From an uncultured Oscillospiraceae bacterium (lineage in GTDB: Bacteria; Bacillota; Clostridia; Oscillospirales; Oscillospiraceae): 42,113 nt of DNA. A program made the position numbers and the translations under genes. The stretch spans positions 1 through 42,113 of the forward strand of contig CAJFUI010000109.1 in NCBI GenBank assembly GCA_904420145.1. The letters run 5' to 3'. Below the pieces are notes generated by a model. The model searched no databases. It was not told the DNA's origin and worked only from the letters and a program-made list of their open reading frames with translations. How positions within the stretch are numbered: the stretch's first letter is position 1; every line of letters begins with the position of its first letter. Shown here piece after piece: positions 34,401 to 41,921 of the stretch.

Positions 34401-36525
34401 CCAGCTCAAGGCGGTCATTCTCGGCACCACCTACGGCGCTCCCACCAGCAGCGACACCACAGGGGCCAGCGGCAGTGCCCGGTCCGCGGACAACACGGCC
34501 ACCGGCACCATCTACTTAAACCTTCCCGACGTGGAGATCACCGAGGCCAAGGTGGTCAACGAGGAGGAGGGTCTGCGGACCATCCAGATCAAGCTCAACA
34601 ACCACGCCGACGCCGCCCTGACTGAGGGCGAAAGCGCCGTCCGCCTGAGCTTCTACTCCGACGCCACCCGGGAGACCCCCATCCCCGCCAGTTGCTTTGT
34701 GGAAGGCGGGAGCGAGACTGAGGGCTACTCTATCACCATCAGCGATACGGCGAACCTCGACATGGTCAACGAGGGCGGCTACGCCGTGCAGGTGGACTTC
34801 AACGTGGGCGACTTTGTTGCGGCCGAGGACGGCACGGCCCAGGAGATCCCCGACTCCGGCGTCGCGGTCTATCTGAAGGCCGAGGTGCTGGGTGTCTCTG
34901 CGGAGGATGAGGACAGCGGCAGCTCCACCCTCTTCTACAGCGCGCTGCACCGCATGAACACCCTTGCGGCGTCCGCCGTCTCCTACGCCGCGCCGGAGGA
35001 AATGGAGCCCCAGGGGGAGCCCACCGCCTCTGACAACTACGCCTCTGTCACCTGCGACAACTTGGAGGTGCGCACCGGGGAGGACGTGACCCTGACCCAT
35101 ACCATGGGCGTGGACGATAGCGGCGGCGCCATCGTCGATGTGACGGTGCAGAACAACCTGCTGACCCAAAAGACCAGCGGCAACCTGATCGTCACCCTGC
35201 TGTCTGCCGACGGCTCCGTGCTGGCTCAGCAGCAGAGCTATGGCAGCAGCACAGACAACAACGGACTCATTACCCTAAATGGTGAGGAGAAGAAGGCAAT
35301 TTCCTTCACTTTCAGCGGCATCTCCGCTGAGAACATTGACAGGGTACAGGTGACCTACTCCGATCTGGTGATCGGTGGGGAGGCCAGCAATAACACTGCT
35401 CTGTCCGCTCTGACGGTGGACGGCGTGGCTCTGACCTACGACGAGACGAGCCGCACCTACACCGGCACGGCCGCTGACTTGTCCTCCGCCGTCCTGTCCG
35501 TGGCGGCGGCGGATCCAGGAGCTAAGCTTACCGTCAACGGCACGGCAGTCAACAGCTACCAGACGGTGCAGTCTATCCCTCTGTCCGACGGGGAGAACAC
35601 GGTGGCCATCACCGTCACCGCCGCCGACGGCACAACGACGGCGGACTACACAATTACCATTACCAACACCATCACCAGCACTCCCGGAGGAGGCAGCGGC
35701 AGCACCAGATACACCATCACCGCCCCCGGCGAGGTGGACCGCGGCACTGTGTCCGTGTCCCCCAGCCGGGCCTCCCGGGGCCAGACGGTGACCATCACCG
35801 TCACACCGGAGGACGGCTATGAGCTGGGCAGCCTCACCGTTACCGACGCCGGCGGCGATACCATCGCCCTGACGGACGCCGGGAACGGCCGGTACACCTT
35901 CAACATGCCCGCCTCCCGGGTGATCGTCAGCGCCTCCTTTGTGGAGGCCGGACACGCCGGCAGCTGTCCCAGCGCGGCCTTCAGCGACCTGAACCTCTCC
36001 GGCTGGTACCACGAGGCCACGGACTATGTGATTGCCAACGGCCTGATGAACGGCGTCAGCGCCGACAAGTTCGACCCCAGCGGTACCCTGACCCGGGCCA
36101 TGATGGTCACCCTCCTCTGGCGCTTGGAGGAGGAGCTGGTGGTGAACTACCTTCTCCCCTTCGAGGATGTGCCTGAGGACACCTGGTACACTGAGGCGGT
36201 CCGCTGGGCCGCCAGCGAGGGCATCGTACTGGGCACCAGTGAGACCACCTATGACCCGGCAAGCCCCATTACCCGGGAACAGCTGGCCGCCATGCTCTAC
36301 CGCTACGCCGCCTATAAGGGCTACGATGTCAGCGGCCATGGCGATCTCTCGGCATTCACCGATGCGGACCGCGTCTCCGCCTATGCGGCAGGCGCTCTCG
36401 CGTGGGCGGTAGCCGAGGAGCTGGTCAACGGCATGGGCGACGGAACGCTCCAGCCCAGGGGCAACGCCACCCGGGCCCAGACTGCGGCCCTCCTGATGCG
36501 CTTCGTCGAGGCCTTTGCCTCCTAA
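31408..36525 (+). CDS. Giant S-layer-type surface protein, C-terminal part with three SLH repeats
   Basis: 1705 residues from the first ATG, with no signal peptide and no ribosome binding site, so probably the second half of the gene at 26394 (about 3376 residues when joined). Beta-rich regions come first, then an aromatic stretch (about 250-450). Blade-like repeats (about 500-850; AVAAWTRQ, DVYAAVYDGSTW, ILYRVYDGSSQTW) suggest a beta-propeller. A cadherin-like beta-sandwich (about 1330-1420) and an InlB-B/Flg_new-like repeat ending YTFNMPASRVIVSASF follow. From about 1519, three SLH repeats (FSDLNLSGWYHEATDYVIAN; FEDVPEDTWYTEAVRWAASE; FTDADRVSAYAAGALAWAV) bind pyruvylated wall polymer. Confidence 0.85.
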   Translation: MSDVSLSLKTADGVAIGSAESYHTTSIEAYPFTSVGTIQYDVELSSDSLAGILADDGRGTLGLVLDFYNGSSLVRRESLPFRLSNTAGVGPIQESTSLTSLLNELGDYSTVTANHSGIRNVTNDSFVQAAMELAAGDDFTSSSDGLFGIRIAATDDPNNFLGLIYFNAGQVEETDDDQIYGLDYASDPDLNYTPGLDEMRVLTGRKTTASYFDDQLKDMARSAAGGAMSDTDFTLSGYMESLIYWDHNTGQWEIRILSGGFNAGGGLSYSWNYNTWCGPVPFTATLTIGGSAQVGMDALAAAYYDTSSREGGIGTDFLTELRIYLYLKFFAGVGFDYSIIAFKLGVYGQISMDMQFRWLNRPYMYEGDTLNGNIVNLADENADVEIAAGNRSGQRIRIDGEIGLEFLVKFLFFSFNKVLLSYHFSIADFTFNDWDGIEDSWEANQAAKEAAVEELLANGSMSVTSMAGQSMYSLNLAPALESRDYLNDVDNPRMWFGGAGISTFALNAIDGNSGMHLLQSNSYPYSDPVVSDDGALVVYLADMGSTDVEDTKAAWALKRNDVYYPGGNTASDGTAVAIDNDGYGDSQLSLAGTGSYAVAAWTRQTESFASQEEGDTSAVTPEDQMVMLNSTDVYAAVYDGSTWATTALTDNGTPDLAPVAAANGANKAEDFKAIVAWRAVAASGEATGETDGYAGVTTFDEKDTILYRVYDGSSQTWSDTYTLYNGTSGSVKAIEAAMLSDGTAAVVYTLDLDGSDATADDKEIVYAAINSGSAVENVAANEVIRNVRATKDSYLDENPQIAALTFGEGADAVEQFILGWYTEQNVANDDASALDGGTEEATDGAQRGTADIRLITFDGVGNATQRLPDSISQVASDSEVNITSNFRFVKGADTINELSILWVERTAEIDTSLLDVETTSEEWTDGSEAGEASSDLSGIASNERDVLKSVKFYTYESSGASTIRFTGAQEVADMNDAQLSGGTLIDNFDAYVSDEDGNQLKAVILGTTYGAPTSSDTTGASGSARSADNTATGTIYLNLPDVEITEAKVVNEEEGLRTIQIKLNNHADAALTEGESAVRLSFYSDATRETPIPASCFVEGGSETEGYSITISDTANLDMVNEGGYAVQVDFNVGDFVAAEDGTAQEIPDSGVAVYLKAEVLGVSAEDEDSGSSTLFYSALHRMNTLAASAVSYAAPEEMEPQGEPTASDNYASVTCDNLEVRTGEDVTLTHTMGVDDSGGAIVDVTVQNNLLTQKTSGNLIVTLLSADGSVLAQQQSYGSSTDNNGLITLNGEEKKAISFTFSGISAENIDRVQVTYSDLVIGGEASNNTALSALTVDGVALTYDETSRTYTGTAADLSSAVLSVAAADPGAKLTVNGTAVNSYQTVQSIPLSDGENTVAITVTAADGTTTADYTITITNTITSTPGGGSGSTRYTITAPGEVDRGTVSVSPSRASRGQTVTITVTPEDGYELGSLTVTDAGGDTIALTDAGNGRYTFNMPASRVIVSASFVEAGHAGSCPSAAFSDLNLSGWYHEATDYVIANGLMNGVSADKFDPSGTLTRAMMVTLLWRLEEELVVNYLLPFEDVPEDTWYTEAVRWAASEGIVLGTSETTYDPASPITREQLAAMLYRYAAYKGYDVSGHGDLSAFTDADRVSAYAAGALAWAVAEELVNGMGDGTLQPRGNATRAQTAALLMRFVEAFAS

Positions 36526-36580
36526 GCGGCGCAGCAGAGCCGCGCCTGTTCCCAGAATTGTCTCAGCAGCAGGACCTATG

Positions 36581-36613
36581 AAAAGGGCCCGCTCCATAGG
36601 AGCGGGCCCTTTG
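36581..36613. terminator. Bidirectional terminator between the surface-protein and NSS transporter genes
   Basis: A 12-bp perfect stem (36582-36593 with 36601-36612) extends by two pairs to an ATA loop. AAAA before it and TTT in its 3' arm give T-rich ends on both strands. It sits between convergent genes. Confidence 0.8.
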
Positions 36614-36666
36614 CCTATTGGACATGCTTTCTGCCATATGGCGTGCCGCCTAAGATGGACGGACAA

Positions 36667-38058
36667 CTACAGCACGAACTTATCCAAATATCCTATTACG
36701 CAGATTGCCAGCACAATGACAGGCAGGACGTACCGGAAGTATCCCCGGAGCCTGGCCGGAAAGCGGATGCCCTTCCCGCGATCCACCTCCGCTAAGAAGT
36801 TTTCATATCCCCAGCCAATCTTCCCGGATACACAGCAGAACAGCAGATAGATCACCGAACCGATGGGCAGCAGGTTGTTGCTGACCAAAAAGTCCTCAAA
36901 GTCCATAATGCTCAAGCCCAGAATGCGCACGCCGCTCCACAGGTTGTTGCCCAACAGGCAGGGCAGGCTCAGCAGAAAAATCAGCACCAGGTTGGCCGCC
37001 ACCGCCCTGCCGCGGGGGATGTTCCACCGGTCCATCCAGCAGGCCAAAATATTCTCAAACACGGCGGTAACGGTGGATAGGGCGGCAAAGAATAAAAATA
37101 CGAAGAACAGCGCCCCCCACAGCCTGCCGCCGGGCATCGCGTTGAAGACGTTGGGCAGCGTGACGAAGATCAGGTTGGGGCCGGAATCCGGGTTCACCCC
37201 GAAGGCAAAGGCCGCCGGGAAGATGATAAGGCCCGATGTGAAGGCCACGAAGGTGTCCAAGATCCCCACGTTGATAGCCTCGCCGAAGAGGCGGTGCTCC
37301 CGGTCAATATAACTGCCGAAGATGGCCATAGAGCCGATGCCGATGCTCAAAGTAAAAAAGGACTGTCCCATGGCGTCGTAGACCGCCCGGAAGAGGCGAA
37401 AATTCCCCTCGCTGTCATACATCAGGTTGTGGAAATTGGGCACCAAATAGAATTTCAGCCCCTCTATGGCTCCCGGCAGCGTCAAGGCTCGGACAGCTAA
37501 CACCACCAGCAGGGCCAGCAGGCAGACCATCATGGCCTTGTTGGCCTTTTCCACACCGTTTTTCAGCCCCCTGCTGCAGACCACCATGCCAAGGATCACC
37601 ACAAAGGCCATCAGTGCAATCTGAATGCCTACATCATTGGCCTGCATGGCGGAGAAGGCCTCATCCACCTGAGCAGTGGTCATGCCCTCAAATTGACCGG
37701 TGGCCAGTTTGAAGAAATAGAGCACCAGCCAGCCGGCAATGGTGGTATAGAACATCATCAGAAGATAGTTGCCCACCATGCCGGACCAGCCGTGCCAGTG
37801 CCACTTGGTTCCCTTAGGCTCCAAGGCTTGGAAGGACATGGCGATGCTCTTCCGGCTGGCCCGCCCCACGGCAAACTCCATGGACATAATGGGCAGCCCC
37901 ATCATCAACAGAAAGACAAGATAGATCACAACAAAGGCCGCGCCGCCGTACTGTCCCACAATGTAGGGGAAACGCCACACGTTGCCAAGGCCGATGGCGC
38001 AGCCGGCGGAAATCAGTACAAACCCCAGCCGGGACGCAAAGGTTTCTCTCTCGTTCAC
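36667..38058 (-). CDS. Neurotransmitter:sodium symporter (NSS/SNF) family transporter
   Basis: Na+-coupled amino acid or amine importer with the LeuT fold, 463 residues, the usual bacterial length, about 12 helices. The N-terminal ERETFASRLGFVLISAGCAI and GLGNVWRFPYIVGQYGGAAF carry the unwound TM1 and the Na+ and substrate contacts, and GLPIMSMEFAVGR follows. TM6 appears as QSFFTLSIGIGSMAIFGSY. GTG at 38058 was chosen because GGGAG lies about 8 nt upstream and family homology begins there; the frame is open to 38223, but that part covers the promoter. Probable substrate is an amino acid. Single-gene unit. Confidence 0.94.
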   Translation of the reverse strand: MNERETFASRLGFVLISAGCAIGLGNVWRFPYIVGQYGGAAFVVIYLVFLLMMGLPIMSMEFAVGRASRKSIAMSFQALEPKGTKWHWHGWSGMVGNYLLMMFYTTIAGWLVLYFFKLATGQFEGMTTAQVDEAFSAMQANDVGIQIALMAFVVILGMVVCSRGLKNGVEKANKAMMVCLLALLVVLAVRALTLPGAIEGLKFYLVPNFHNLMYDSEGNFRLFRAVYDAMGQSFFTLSIGIGSMAIFGSYIDREHRLFGEAINVGILDTFVAFTSGLIIFPAAFAFGVNPDSGPNLIFVTLPNVFNAMPGGRLWGALFFVFLFFAALSTVTAVFENILACWMDRWNIPRGRAVAANLVLIFLLSLPCLLGNNLWSGVRILGLSIMDFEDFLVSNNLLPIGSVIYLLFCCVSGKIGWGYENFLAEVDRGKGIRFPARLRGYFRYVLPVIVLAICVIGYLDKFVL

Positions 38059-38104
38059 AGTAAAACTCCCTTCCTCAGACCGCTTTTGATACCACAGTGA
38101 ATTC

Positions 38105-38133
38105 ATCATAGCGGAATCTGACAAAATTGTCAA
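38105..38133 (-). promoter_or_regulatory. Promoter of the NSS transporter, with overlapping palindrome
   Basis: On the minus strand, TTGACA (38133-38128), 17-nt spacer, TATGAT (38110-38105). A 6-bp-arm palindrome TGACAA-AA-TTGTCA (38119-38132) overlaps the -35 and could be a repressor site. Confidence 0.78.
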
Positions 38134-38159
38134 ATGCCGCCTGTAAAAGGAGGCAGCCT

Positions 38160-38500
38160 TCGAATCATAAGCTCTATTGTCCCCAAAAAATGCAAAACCT
38201 GTGCAGCAGCGCAAATCCGCCACACGAGCCCTTCGCTGCAGGCAAAGCTTCAGGGCAGGCGGAACTCATCCAAAAGGACACGGCGCAGGTCGTGTCCTTT
38301 CTGTGGAGGGGAAGATAAACTCGATATTTTCAGCTTTAGCGTTGTTAACAGAAATGCCGCCCAACCGGCCTTCTGGCCGGCGGCGCTTTTGCGCCGTACA
38401 AGCGTTTTCGCCCCAGGTGAAAACCGTGGCGCAGGGGTGGCTCTGCCGACCCCGACCATGGAAATCCCGAAGGGTGGAGCCGCCCCTTGGGCGGCGGAAC
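38160..38500. repeat. Hairpin-rich intergenic repeat region
   Basis: No gene is supported here. The stretch has several GC-rich hairpins: a 10-bp stem AAAGGACACG/CGTGTCCTTT (38273-38300), CCGGCC-TTCT-GGCCGG and CGGCGC-TTTT-GCGCCG near 38370-38397, and GTTTTC/GAAAAC arms near 38403-38423. The 38273 hairpin with its flank (about 45 nt, including a following TGTGGAG) is a diverged copy of the tRNA-Thr terminator region at 38501-38545. Open frames crossing it on both strands look like translated repeat DNA. Confidence 0.55.
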
Positions 38501-38539
38501 CCACAAAAAAGGACACGACTTACGTCGTGTCCTTTTTTG
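38501..38539 (-). terminator. Intrinsic terminator of tRNA-Thr
   Basis: On the minus strand the tRNA is followed by AAAAAA, GGACACGAC, a GTAA loop, GTCGTGTCC and TTTTTT. The complete stem is 19 bp perfect (38501-38519 with 38524-38542) and takes in the encoded CCA end of the tRNA, so CCA-end processing and hairpin formation could compete. Confidence 0.85.
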
Positions 38540-38615
38540 TGGAGCTGGTGGGGTGACTCGAACACCTGACCTGCTGATTACGAATCAGCTGCTCTACCGA
38601 CTGAGCTACACCAGC
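38540..38615 (-). tRNA. tRNA-Thr (anticodon CGU)
   Basis: 76 nt including an encoded CCA. The acceptor stem is GCTGGTG/CACCAGC with discriminator U, the D-arm GTAGCTCAGTCGGTAGAGC is canonical, and the anticodon stem GCTGA/TCAGC carries the loop TTCGTAA, with anticodon CGT at 38582-38580 (minus strand), reading ACG. The T-arm contains GTTCGAGTC. A37 is the site of the t6A modification made with TsaD, whose gene lies 620 bases away. Confidence 0.96.
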
Positions 38616-38654
38616 ACACTCTCTATTGCCTGTCTTTACAAACCTGCGGTGATT

Positions 38655-38683
38655 ACTATACCACAATTTTTCCCTCCCGTCAA
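38655..38683 (-). promoter_or_regulatory. Promoter of tRNA-Thr
   Basis: On the minus strand, TTGACG (38683-38678), 17-nt spacer, TATAGT (38660-38655), about 40 bases before the mature 5' end. Confidence 0.8.
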
Positions 38684-39191
38684 CTCCAATTCCCGTCCCT
38701 TTTTACTGGCTGTTTTCCGCCCTTTGATTACTATTTGTAATTTTTCTATCCTTGCCATTCTTTTCAATGGGGCAAAATGTATATTTGGATGTCTATCCCA
38801 AATTTCGCCAATTATTTCATTGGGAAATCCACAACAAAAATCTGACTCTTCTCCCCCCCTTCTCTACTTTTTCGCAATTATATGACCGTCTTTTTTTCTT
38901 TCGCCGTTTAACGACAGATTAACATAAATTTAATGATAATTACCCACAACACAGAGTTATACACATTTTCCACCGACTTTTCCACAGTCAATTTTTCTTT
39001 TATTTTCAATGCTTACAAGCTATTTTCCCAATAATTTACATTTTATGTATCGGATTTTTCACCCCGCGCAAATTTTGCGCAGTTGTTTACATAATGACAC
39101 ATTATGCAGATATTCAACACTTTCCTGCTTTTCCCACGGCATTTTTTCATTCTCTGGCCAACTGCCGACTTTTCCCGCCGGAAGGACTGTG
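38684..39191. other. AT-rich intergenic stretch with DnaA-box-like cluster
   Basis: No gene is supported. Base composition is sharply AT-rich against the GC-rich surroundings. Within 47 bp, four same-strand 9-mers resemble the DnaA box TTATCCACA: TTACCCACA (38940-38948), TTATACACA (38957-38965, fits TTATNCACA), TTTTCCACC (38966-38974) and TTTTCCACA (38978-38986). A weaker AAATCCACA is at 38825-38833. Very AT-rich DNA lies on both sides. It could be a replication origin, a DnaA titration or regulatory site, or chance in low-GC DNA; dnaA and dnaN are not nearby. Confidence 0.35.
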
Positions 39192-39231
39192 AAAATGGGA
39201 CGTCCCGCCCCGAGGGCGAAACGTCCCATTT
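39192..39231 (-). terminator. Intrinsic terminator of tsaD
   Basis: Perfect 11-bp arms (39193-39203 with 39221-39231) enclose a second 5-bp stem (39206-39210 with 39214-39218). On the minus strand the stem runs into TTTTC, 5 bases after the tsaD stop. Confidence 0.8.
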
Positions 39232-39235
39232 CATG

Positions 39236-40237
39236 TCAAATTGGCAGGTTGGCGTAGGCGTTGAGGGTCATATCCCCTCTGCGCTGCGCCATCCACTCAT
39301 AGTAGCCCTGGGCGCCGATCATGGCCCCATTATCACCGCACAGCCGCAGCGGCGGCAAAAACAGCCGCAGCCCTCTCTCTTGGCAGGCCCGCTCCAGATC
39401 GGACCGCACCCGGCGGTTGGCGGCCACGCCGCCGGCGGCCACCACCGTGCGGTGGCCATAGCGCTCCGCCGCCAGAATCGTCCGCGGGATCAACTCCTCA
39501 CTGATCGCCGCCTGTACGGAAGCGGCCAGACCGGACCGGTCCAGCGGCTCCCCCTTCTGCTCCGCACGGTGCACCAGATTCACCACCGCCGTCTTCAATC
39601 CGGAGAAGGACATGTCCAAATCCCGGTCCGCCATATGGGAACGGGGCAGGCTGTAGGCGTGGTCGTCCCCGCCCTCGGCCAGCTGCTGCAGGGGGAGGCC
39701 GCCGGGATAGGGCAGGCCCAGCACCCTGGCAACCTTGTCGAAGCACTCCCCCGCCGCGTCATCCCGGGTAGCGCCAACGATGGTCATATCCGTGTAGCCC
39801 CGCACGTCCACCAGCATGGAGTTTCCCCCGGAGATGCACAGTGCCAAAAAGGGCGGCTCCAGCTCCGGAAAAGCGATGTAGTTGGCGGCGATATGCCCCC
39901 GGAGGTGATGAACCGGAATCAGGGGCTTTTGCAGAGCATAGGCCACGCTCTTGGCGAAGCTCACTCCCACCAGCAGCGCCCCGATGAGCCCAGGGCCGTA
40001 GGTCACCGCCACCGCGTCGATGTCCGACCGGGTGACGCCGGCGTCGGACAGGGCCTGATCCGCCAAAGCGGCGATGGCCTCCACATGCTTGCGGGAGGCG
40101 ATTTCCGGCACCACGCCGCCGTAGATAGCATGCATATCCGCCTGGGACAAAATGGCGTCGCTGAGCACCTCCCGCCCGTCTCGGACCACCGCCGCAGCGG
40201 TCTCGTCACAGGAGGATTCAAAGGCTAAAATCAACAT
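39236..40237 (-). CDS. tsaD: tRNA N6-adenosine threonylcarbamoyltransferase
   Basis: Transfers the threonylcarbamoyl group to A37 of tRNAs that read ANN codons, together with TsaB and TsaE, to give t6A. 333 residues, standard length, ASKHA fold. N-terminal ILAFESSCDETAAAVV, the HVEAI segment, the metal-binding HHLRGH (His-x3-His, family-typical), SGGNSMLV and GECFDKVARVLGLPYPGG are in the usual order. ATG at 40237 follows AAGGAG. It stands alone here with its own promoter and terminator, near tRNA-Thr, which is itself a t6A substrate. Confidence 0.97.
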   Translation of the reverse strand: MLILAFESSCDETAAAVVRDGREVLSDAILSQADMHAIYGGVVPEIASRKHVEAIAALADQALSDAGVTRSDIDAVAVTYGPGLIGALLVGVSFAKSVAYALQKPLIPVHHLRGHIAANYIAFPELEPPFLALCISGGNSMLVDVRGYTDMTIVGATRDDAAGECFDKVARVLGLPYPGGLPLQQLAEGGDDHAYSLPRSHMADRDLDMSFSGLKTAVVNLVHRAEQKGEPLDRSGLAASVQAAISEELIPRTILAAERYGHRTVVAAGGVAANRRVRSDLERACQERGLRLFLPPLRLCGDNGAMIGAQGYYEWMAQRRGDMTLNAYANLPI

Positions 40238-40319
40238 GGGCTTCCACTCCTTCTTAAGAGCGGTATCCTTCTATCCTATGGACGATACGGATCAGCACGC
40301 TCCGGCTTTCTTTTGGAAA

Positions 40320-40348
40320 ATCATAGCACAGCAGCGTCAGGAATGCAA
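40320..40348 (-). promoter_or_regulatory. Promoter of tsaD
   Basis: On the minus strand, TTGCAT (40348-40343), 17-nt spacer, TATGAT (40325-40320) with an extended -10 TGC. The predicted leader is about 75 nt. Confidence 0.65.
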
Positions 40349-40392
40349 GGGCGGGGCATCGGATCCTCTGCCGCGCAGCCATCTAAAGCGGA

Positions 40393-40433
40393 GAGGGCGG
40401 CGCCCGGGAGCTCTGCTCCAAGGCGCCGCCCTC
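40393..40433 (-). terminator. Strong hairpin after the endolysin gene, probable terminator
   Basis: A 12-bp perfect GC-rich stem (40393-40404 with 40422-40433) plus an inner GGAG/CTCC stem starts 13 bases after the endolysin stop. There is no T-run on the minus side, so it may stabilise the mRNA end rather than terminate by itself. Confidence 0.55.
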
Positions 40434-40445
40434 GAGAAATTTCCC

Positions 40446-41078
40446 TTATTTCAACTCATGGAGCCGCTGCAGGAAAACCATCAGCTCCTCCCGGGTAACC
40501 GTGTCATGGAGCCGCAAATCCCCCTTCTCGTCTCCGAGAATCAGGCCGTTTTTGACCGCCCACTCCACAGCCTCCTTCGTCCAGCTGCTGGGAATATTGT
40601 CCATGCCGCTCTCCTCTCTCTCATACACAGGGCGCACCGCCCCAACCACCAGTTCTACGCTCCGCCGGCGCCGCTGAACCTGTCCGCCGTTAGCGTCATT
40701 TCCCACGCCGGTGTTGCCCTCGATGGCGGTGACAAAGCCGTCCCCGGCGCTCTCCACGATGCCGCAGTGGTCCGTGGTGCCGTCCTCCCCGAAGTCATAG
40801 ATCACCACATCTCCGGCCCGATAGCCGGTGGTAACCCAGCTTCCGCCGGCCTTTGCCGCCCGCATCAGCGCGCCGCAGGAGGCCGTTCGAGCTGGGAGGG
40901 ACGCCCCCACCTGTGCGAAGCACCACTGAACAAACACCATGCACCATGGGTAGGCGCTGCCGGAGACCTCCTTGCCGTAGTACCATGTGTTATAGCGCAC
41001 ACGGTTGCTGCCGGCGGGCTCCTCCGCCACGCCTACTTCTTTCGCCGCCACGGCCAAAAGCTCACTCACTGTCGCCAT
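40446..41078 (-). CDS. CHAP-type peptidoglycan amidase (endolysin-like) with SLH-like C-terminus
   Basis: Cell-wall hydrolase of 210 residues, probably an amidase or endopeptidase. The CHAP/NlpC-like core has the nucleophile Cys46 in YPWCMVFVQWCFAQ and His104 in TTDHCGIVE, with AGDVVIYDFG between them and AIEGNTG after. From about 160 the segment SSWTKEAVEWAVKNGLILGD and TVTREELMVFLQRLHEL looks like one SLH or phage wall-binding repeat. It has no signal peptide, so export would depend on the holin encoded just upstream, whose gene overlaps this one by 17 bases. AAGGAG precedes the ATG. Confidence 0.87.
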   Translation of the reverse strand: MATVSELLAVAAKEVGVAEEPAGSNRVRYNTWYYGKEVSGSAYPWCMVFVQWCFAQVGASLPARTASCGALMRAAKAGGSWVTTGYRAGDVVIYDFGEDGTTDHCGIVESAGDGFVTAIEGNTGVGNDANGGQVQRRRRSVELVVGAVRPVYEREESGMDNIPSSWTKEAVEWAVKNGLILGDEKGDLRLHDTVTREELMVFLQRLHELK

Positions 41079-41289
41079 TGCCCGGCTCCTTTCCGCTCCG
41101 CTTGGCGTCCACCAGCCCCTCCCCTACAATATAGGCGATCAAGGTGGCTCCCGCCATGATGATGCCGGCGATCTGCGCCACCTCGCTCTCTGACAGGCCA
41201 AAGCCCACCAGCAGTGCGGTGACAAAGCCCACCAGTGCCGCCCAGAACTTGCGGCTGGTCAGCTTCTGCACCCAGTTGATCTCTTTCAT
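41062..41289 (-). CDS. Phage-type holin
   Basis: 75 residues, two hydrophobic helices (about 15-33 and 37-57) and a charged C-terminal tail. SRKFWAALVGFVTALLVGFG and AQIAGIIMAGATLIAYIVGE match small holins of Firmicute phages, which open the membrane to release endolysin. ATG at 41289 has AAGGAG 7 nt upstream; a GTG at 41307 in the same frame has no site. Forms a two-gene lysis cassette with the endolysin; no other phage genes are in view. Confidence 0.85.
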   Translation of the reverse strand: MKEINWVQKLTSRKFWAALVGFVTALLVGFGLSESEVAQIAGIIMAGATLIAYIVGEGLVDAKRSGKEPGNGDSE

Positions 41290-41306
41290 CTGTGTCTCCT
41301 TTCCCA

Positions 41307-41349
41307 CATTCTGCCCATTTAGGCGTCGCTCCCTATATTGGGCAGAATG
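41307..41349. repeat. Inverted repeat in the holin leader region
   Basis: CATTCTGCCCA (41307-41317) and TGGGCAGAATG (41339-41349) are perfect 11-bp arms with a 21-nt spacer, directly upstream of the holin ribosome binding site on the minus strand. It is a candidate operator or leader hairpin. The rest of the 331-base gap 41290-41620 shows only the promoter at 41518-41546. Confidence 0.5.
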
Positions 41350-41517
41350 CGCATACTCCTTTGGTCCATCGGGTCCGCCTCTTCTGGCAGAAGGAAAGCG
41401 GCCCCATTACCATTGTATGTAGCGAAGGGAATTTTGCTGTTTTTCGTGCAACTGTTCTCCGAGGCAAAAACATGCCGGGCGGTCTCTGTCGAATTTGGTC
41501 GGTTATCAGAATTTTTC

Positions 41518-41546
41518 TTGTTTTTTTGCCGAAAAAGTTCTATAAT
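41518..41546 (+). promoter_or_regulatory. Promoter of the small unknown gene
   Basis: TTGTTT (41518-41523), 17-nt spacer, consensus TATAAT (41541-41546), about 70 bases before the start codon. Confidence 0.7.
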
Positions 41547-41620
41547 AATTGTAAAAGGAGCTCGCGCTCCCGGCTCATCCAGTATACTCCCCTAAAGACA
41601 GAAATTGTGAGGTGTGTGTT

Positions 41621-41854
41621 TTGAACGAGGAAACAGTCGCCGCTCTGCTTCGGTTCAAGGAGGAATATAGATGGAGGTGGGGGATCATCCACAAGGTCCT
41701 CCAGCGGTTCTATGACGCCCAAATTACCATCCCTGAGCTGAAAAAGCTCTACCGGAGGTACTCTCTGCGAACGCCTCTGTTGGAGGAGGACGCTGCCCGT
41801 CTCTCCTCTTCCCGGTCTCTTCCGCCGCCGGAAACTGCGCGGGATAGGCCATAG
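41621..41854 (+). CDS. Small protein of unknown function
   Basis: 77 residues, not recognised. It is helix-rich, with basic and aromatic residues in the middle (LLRFKEEYRWRWGIIHKVL, then ITIPELKKLYRRYS) and a Pro/Ser-rich tail. The basic helices could bind nucleic acid, but there is no clear helix-turn-helix. TTG at 41621 was preferred because GAGG lies 8 nt upstream; GTG at 41612 is in frame and overlaps that site. It has its own promoter and a following terminator, so it is probably expressed. Confidence 0.55.
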   Translation: MNEETVAALLRFKEEYRWRWGIIHKVLQRFYDAQITIPELKKLYRRYSLRTPLLEEDAARLSSSRSLPPPETARDRP

Positions 41855-41921
41855 GCATCTAATGCGCGGGCTCACGGGACCGCCGGCTTCGCAGACGGTT
41901 CCTGATGATACGAGATAAATA

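Noticed and set aside
38501..38542. 19-bp hairpin considered as a transposon end
   Set aside because: It directly follows tRNA-Thr, has A- and T-tracts in terminator order, and no transposase or target duplication is seen.
38127..38569. Overlapping short frames on both strands (63-140 residues) between the NSS gene and tRNA-Thr
   Set aside because: They translate hairpin repeats and part of the tRNA; frames with similar sequence on both strands indicate repeat DNA, not genes.
39104..40228. 374-residue plus-strand frame over tsaD
   Set aside because: Starts in the AT-rich gap and runs antisense through tsaD without any family signature.
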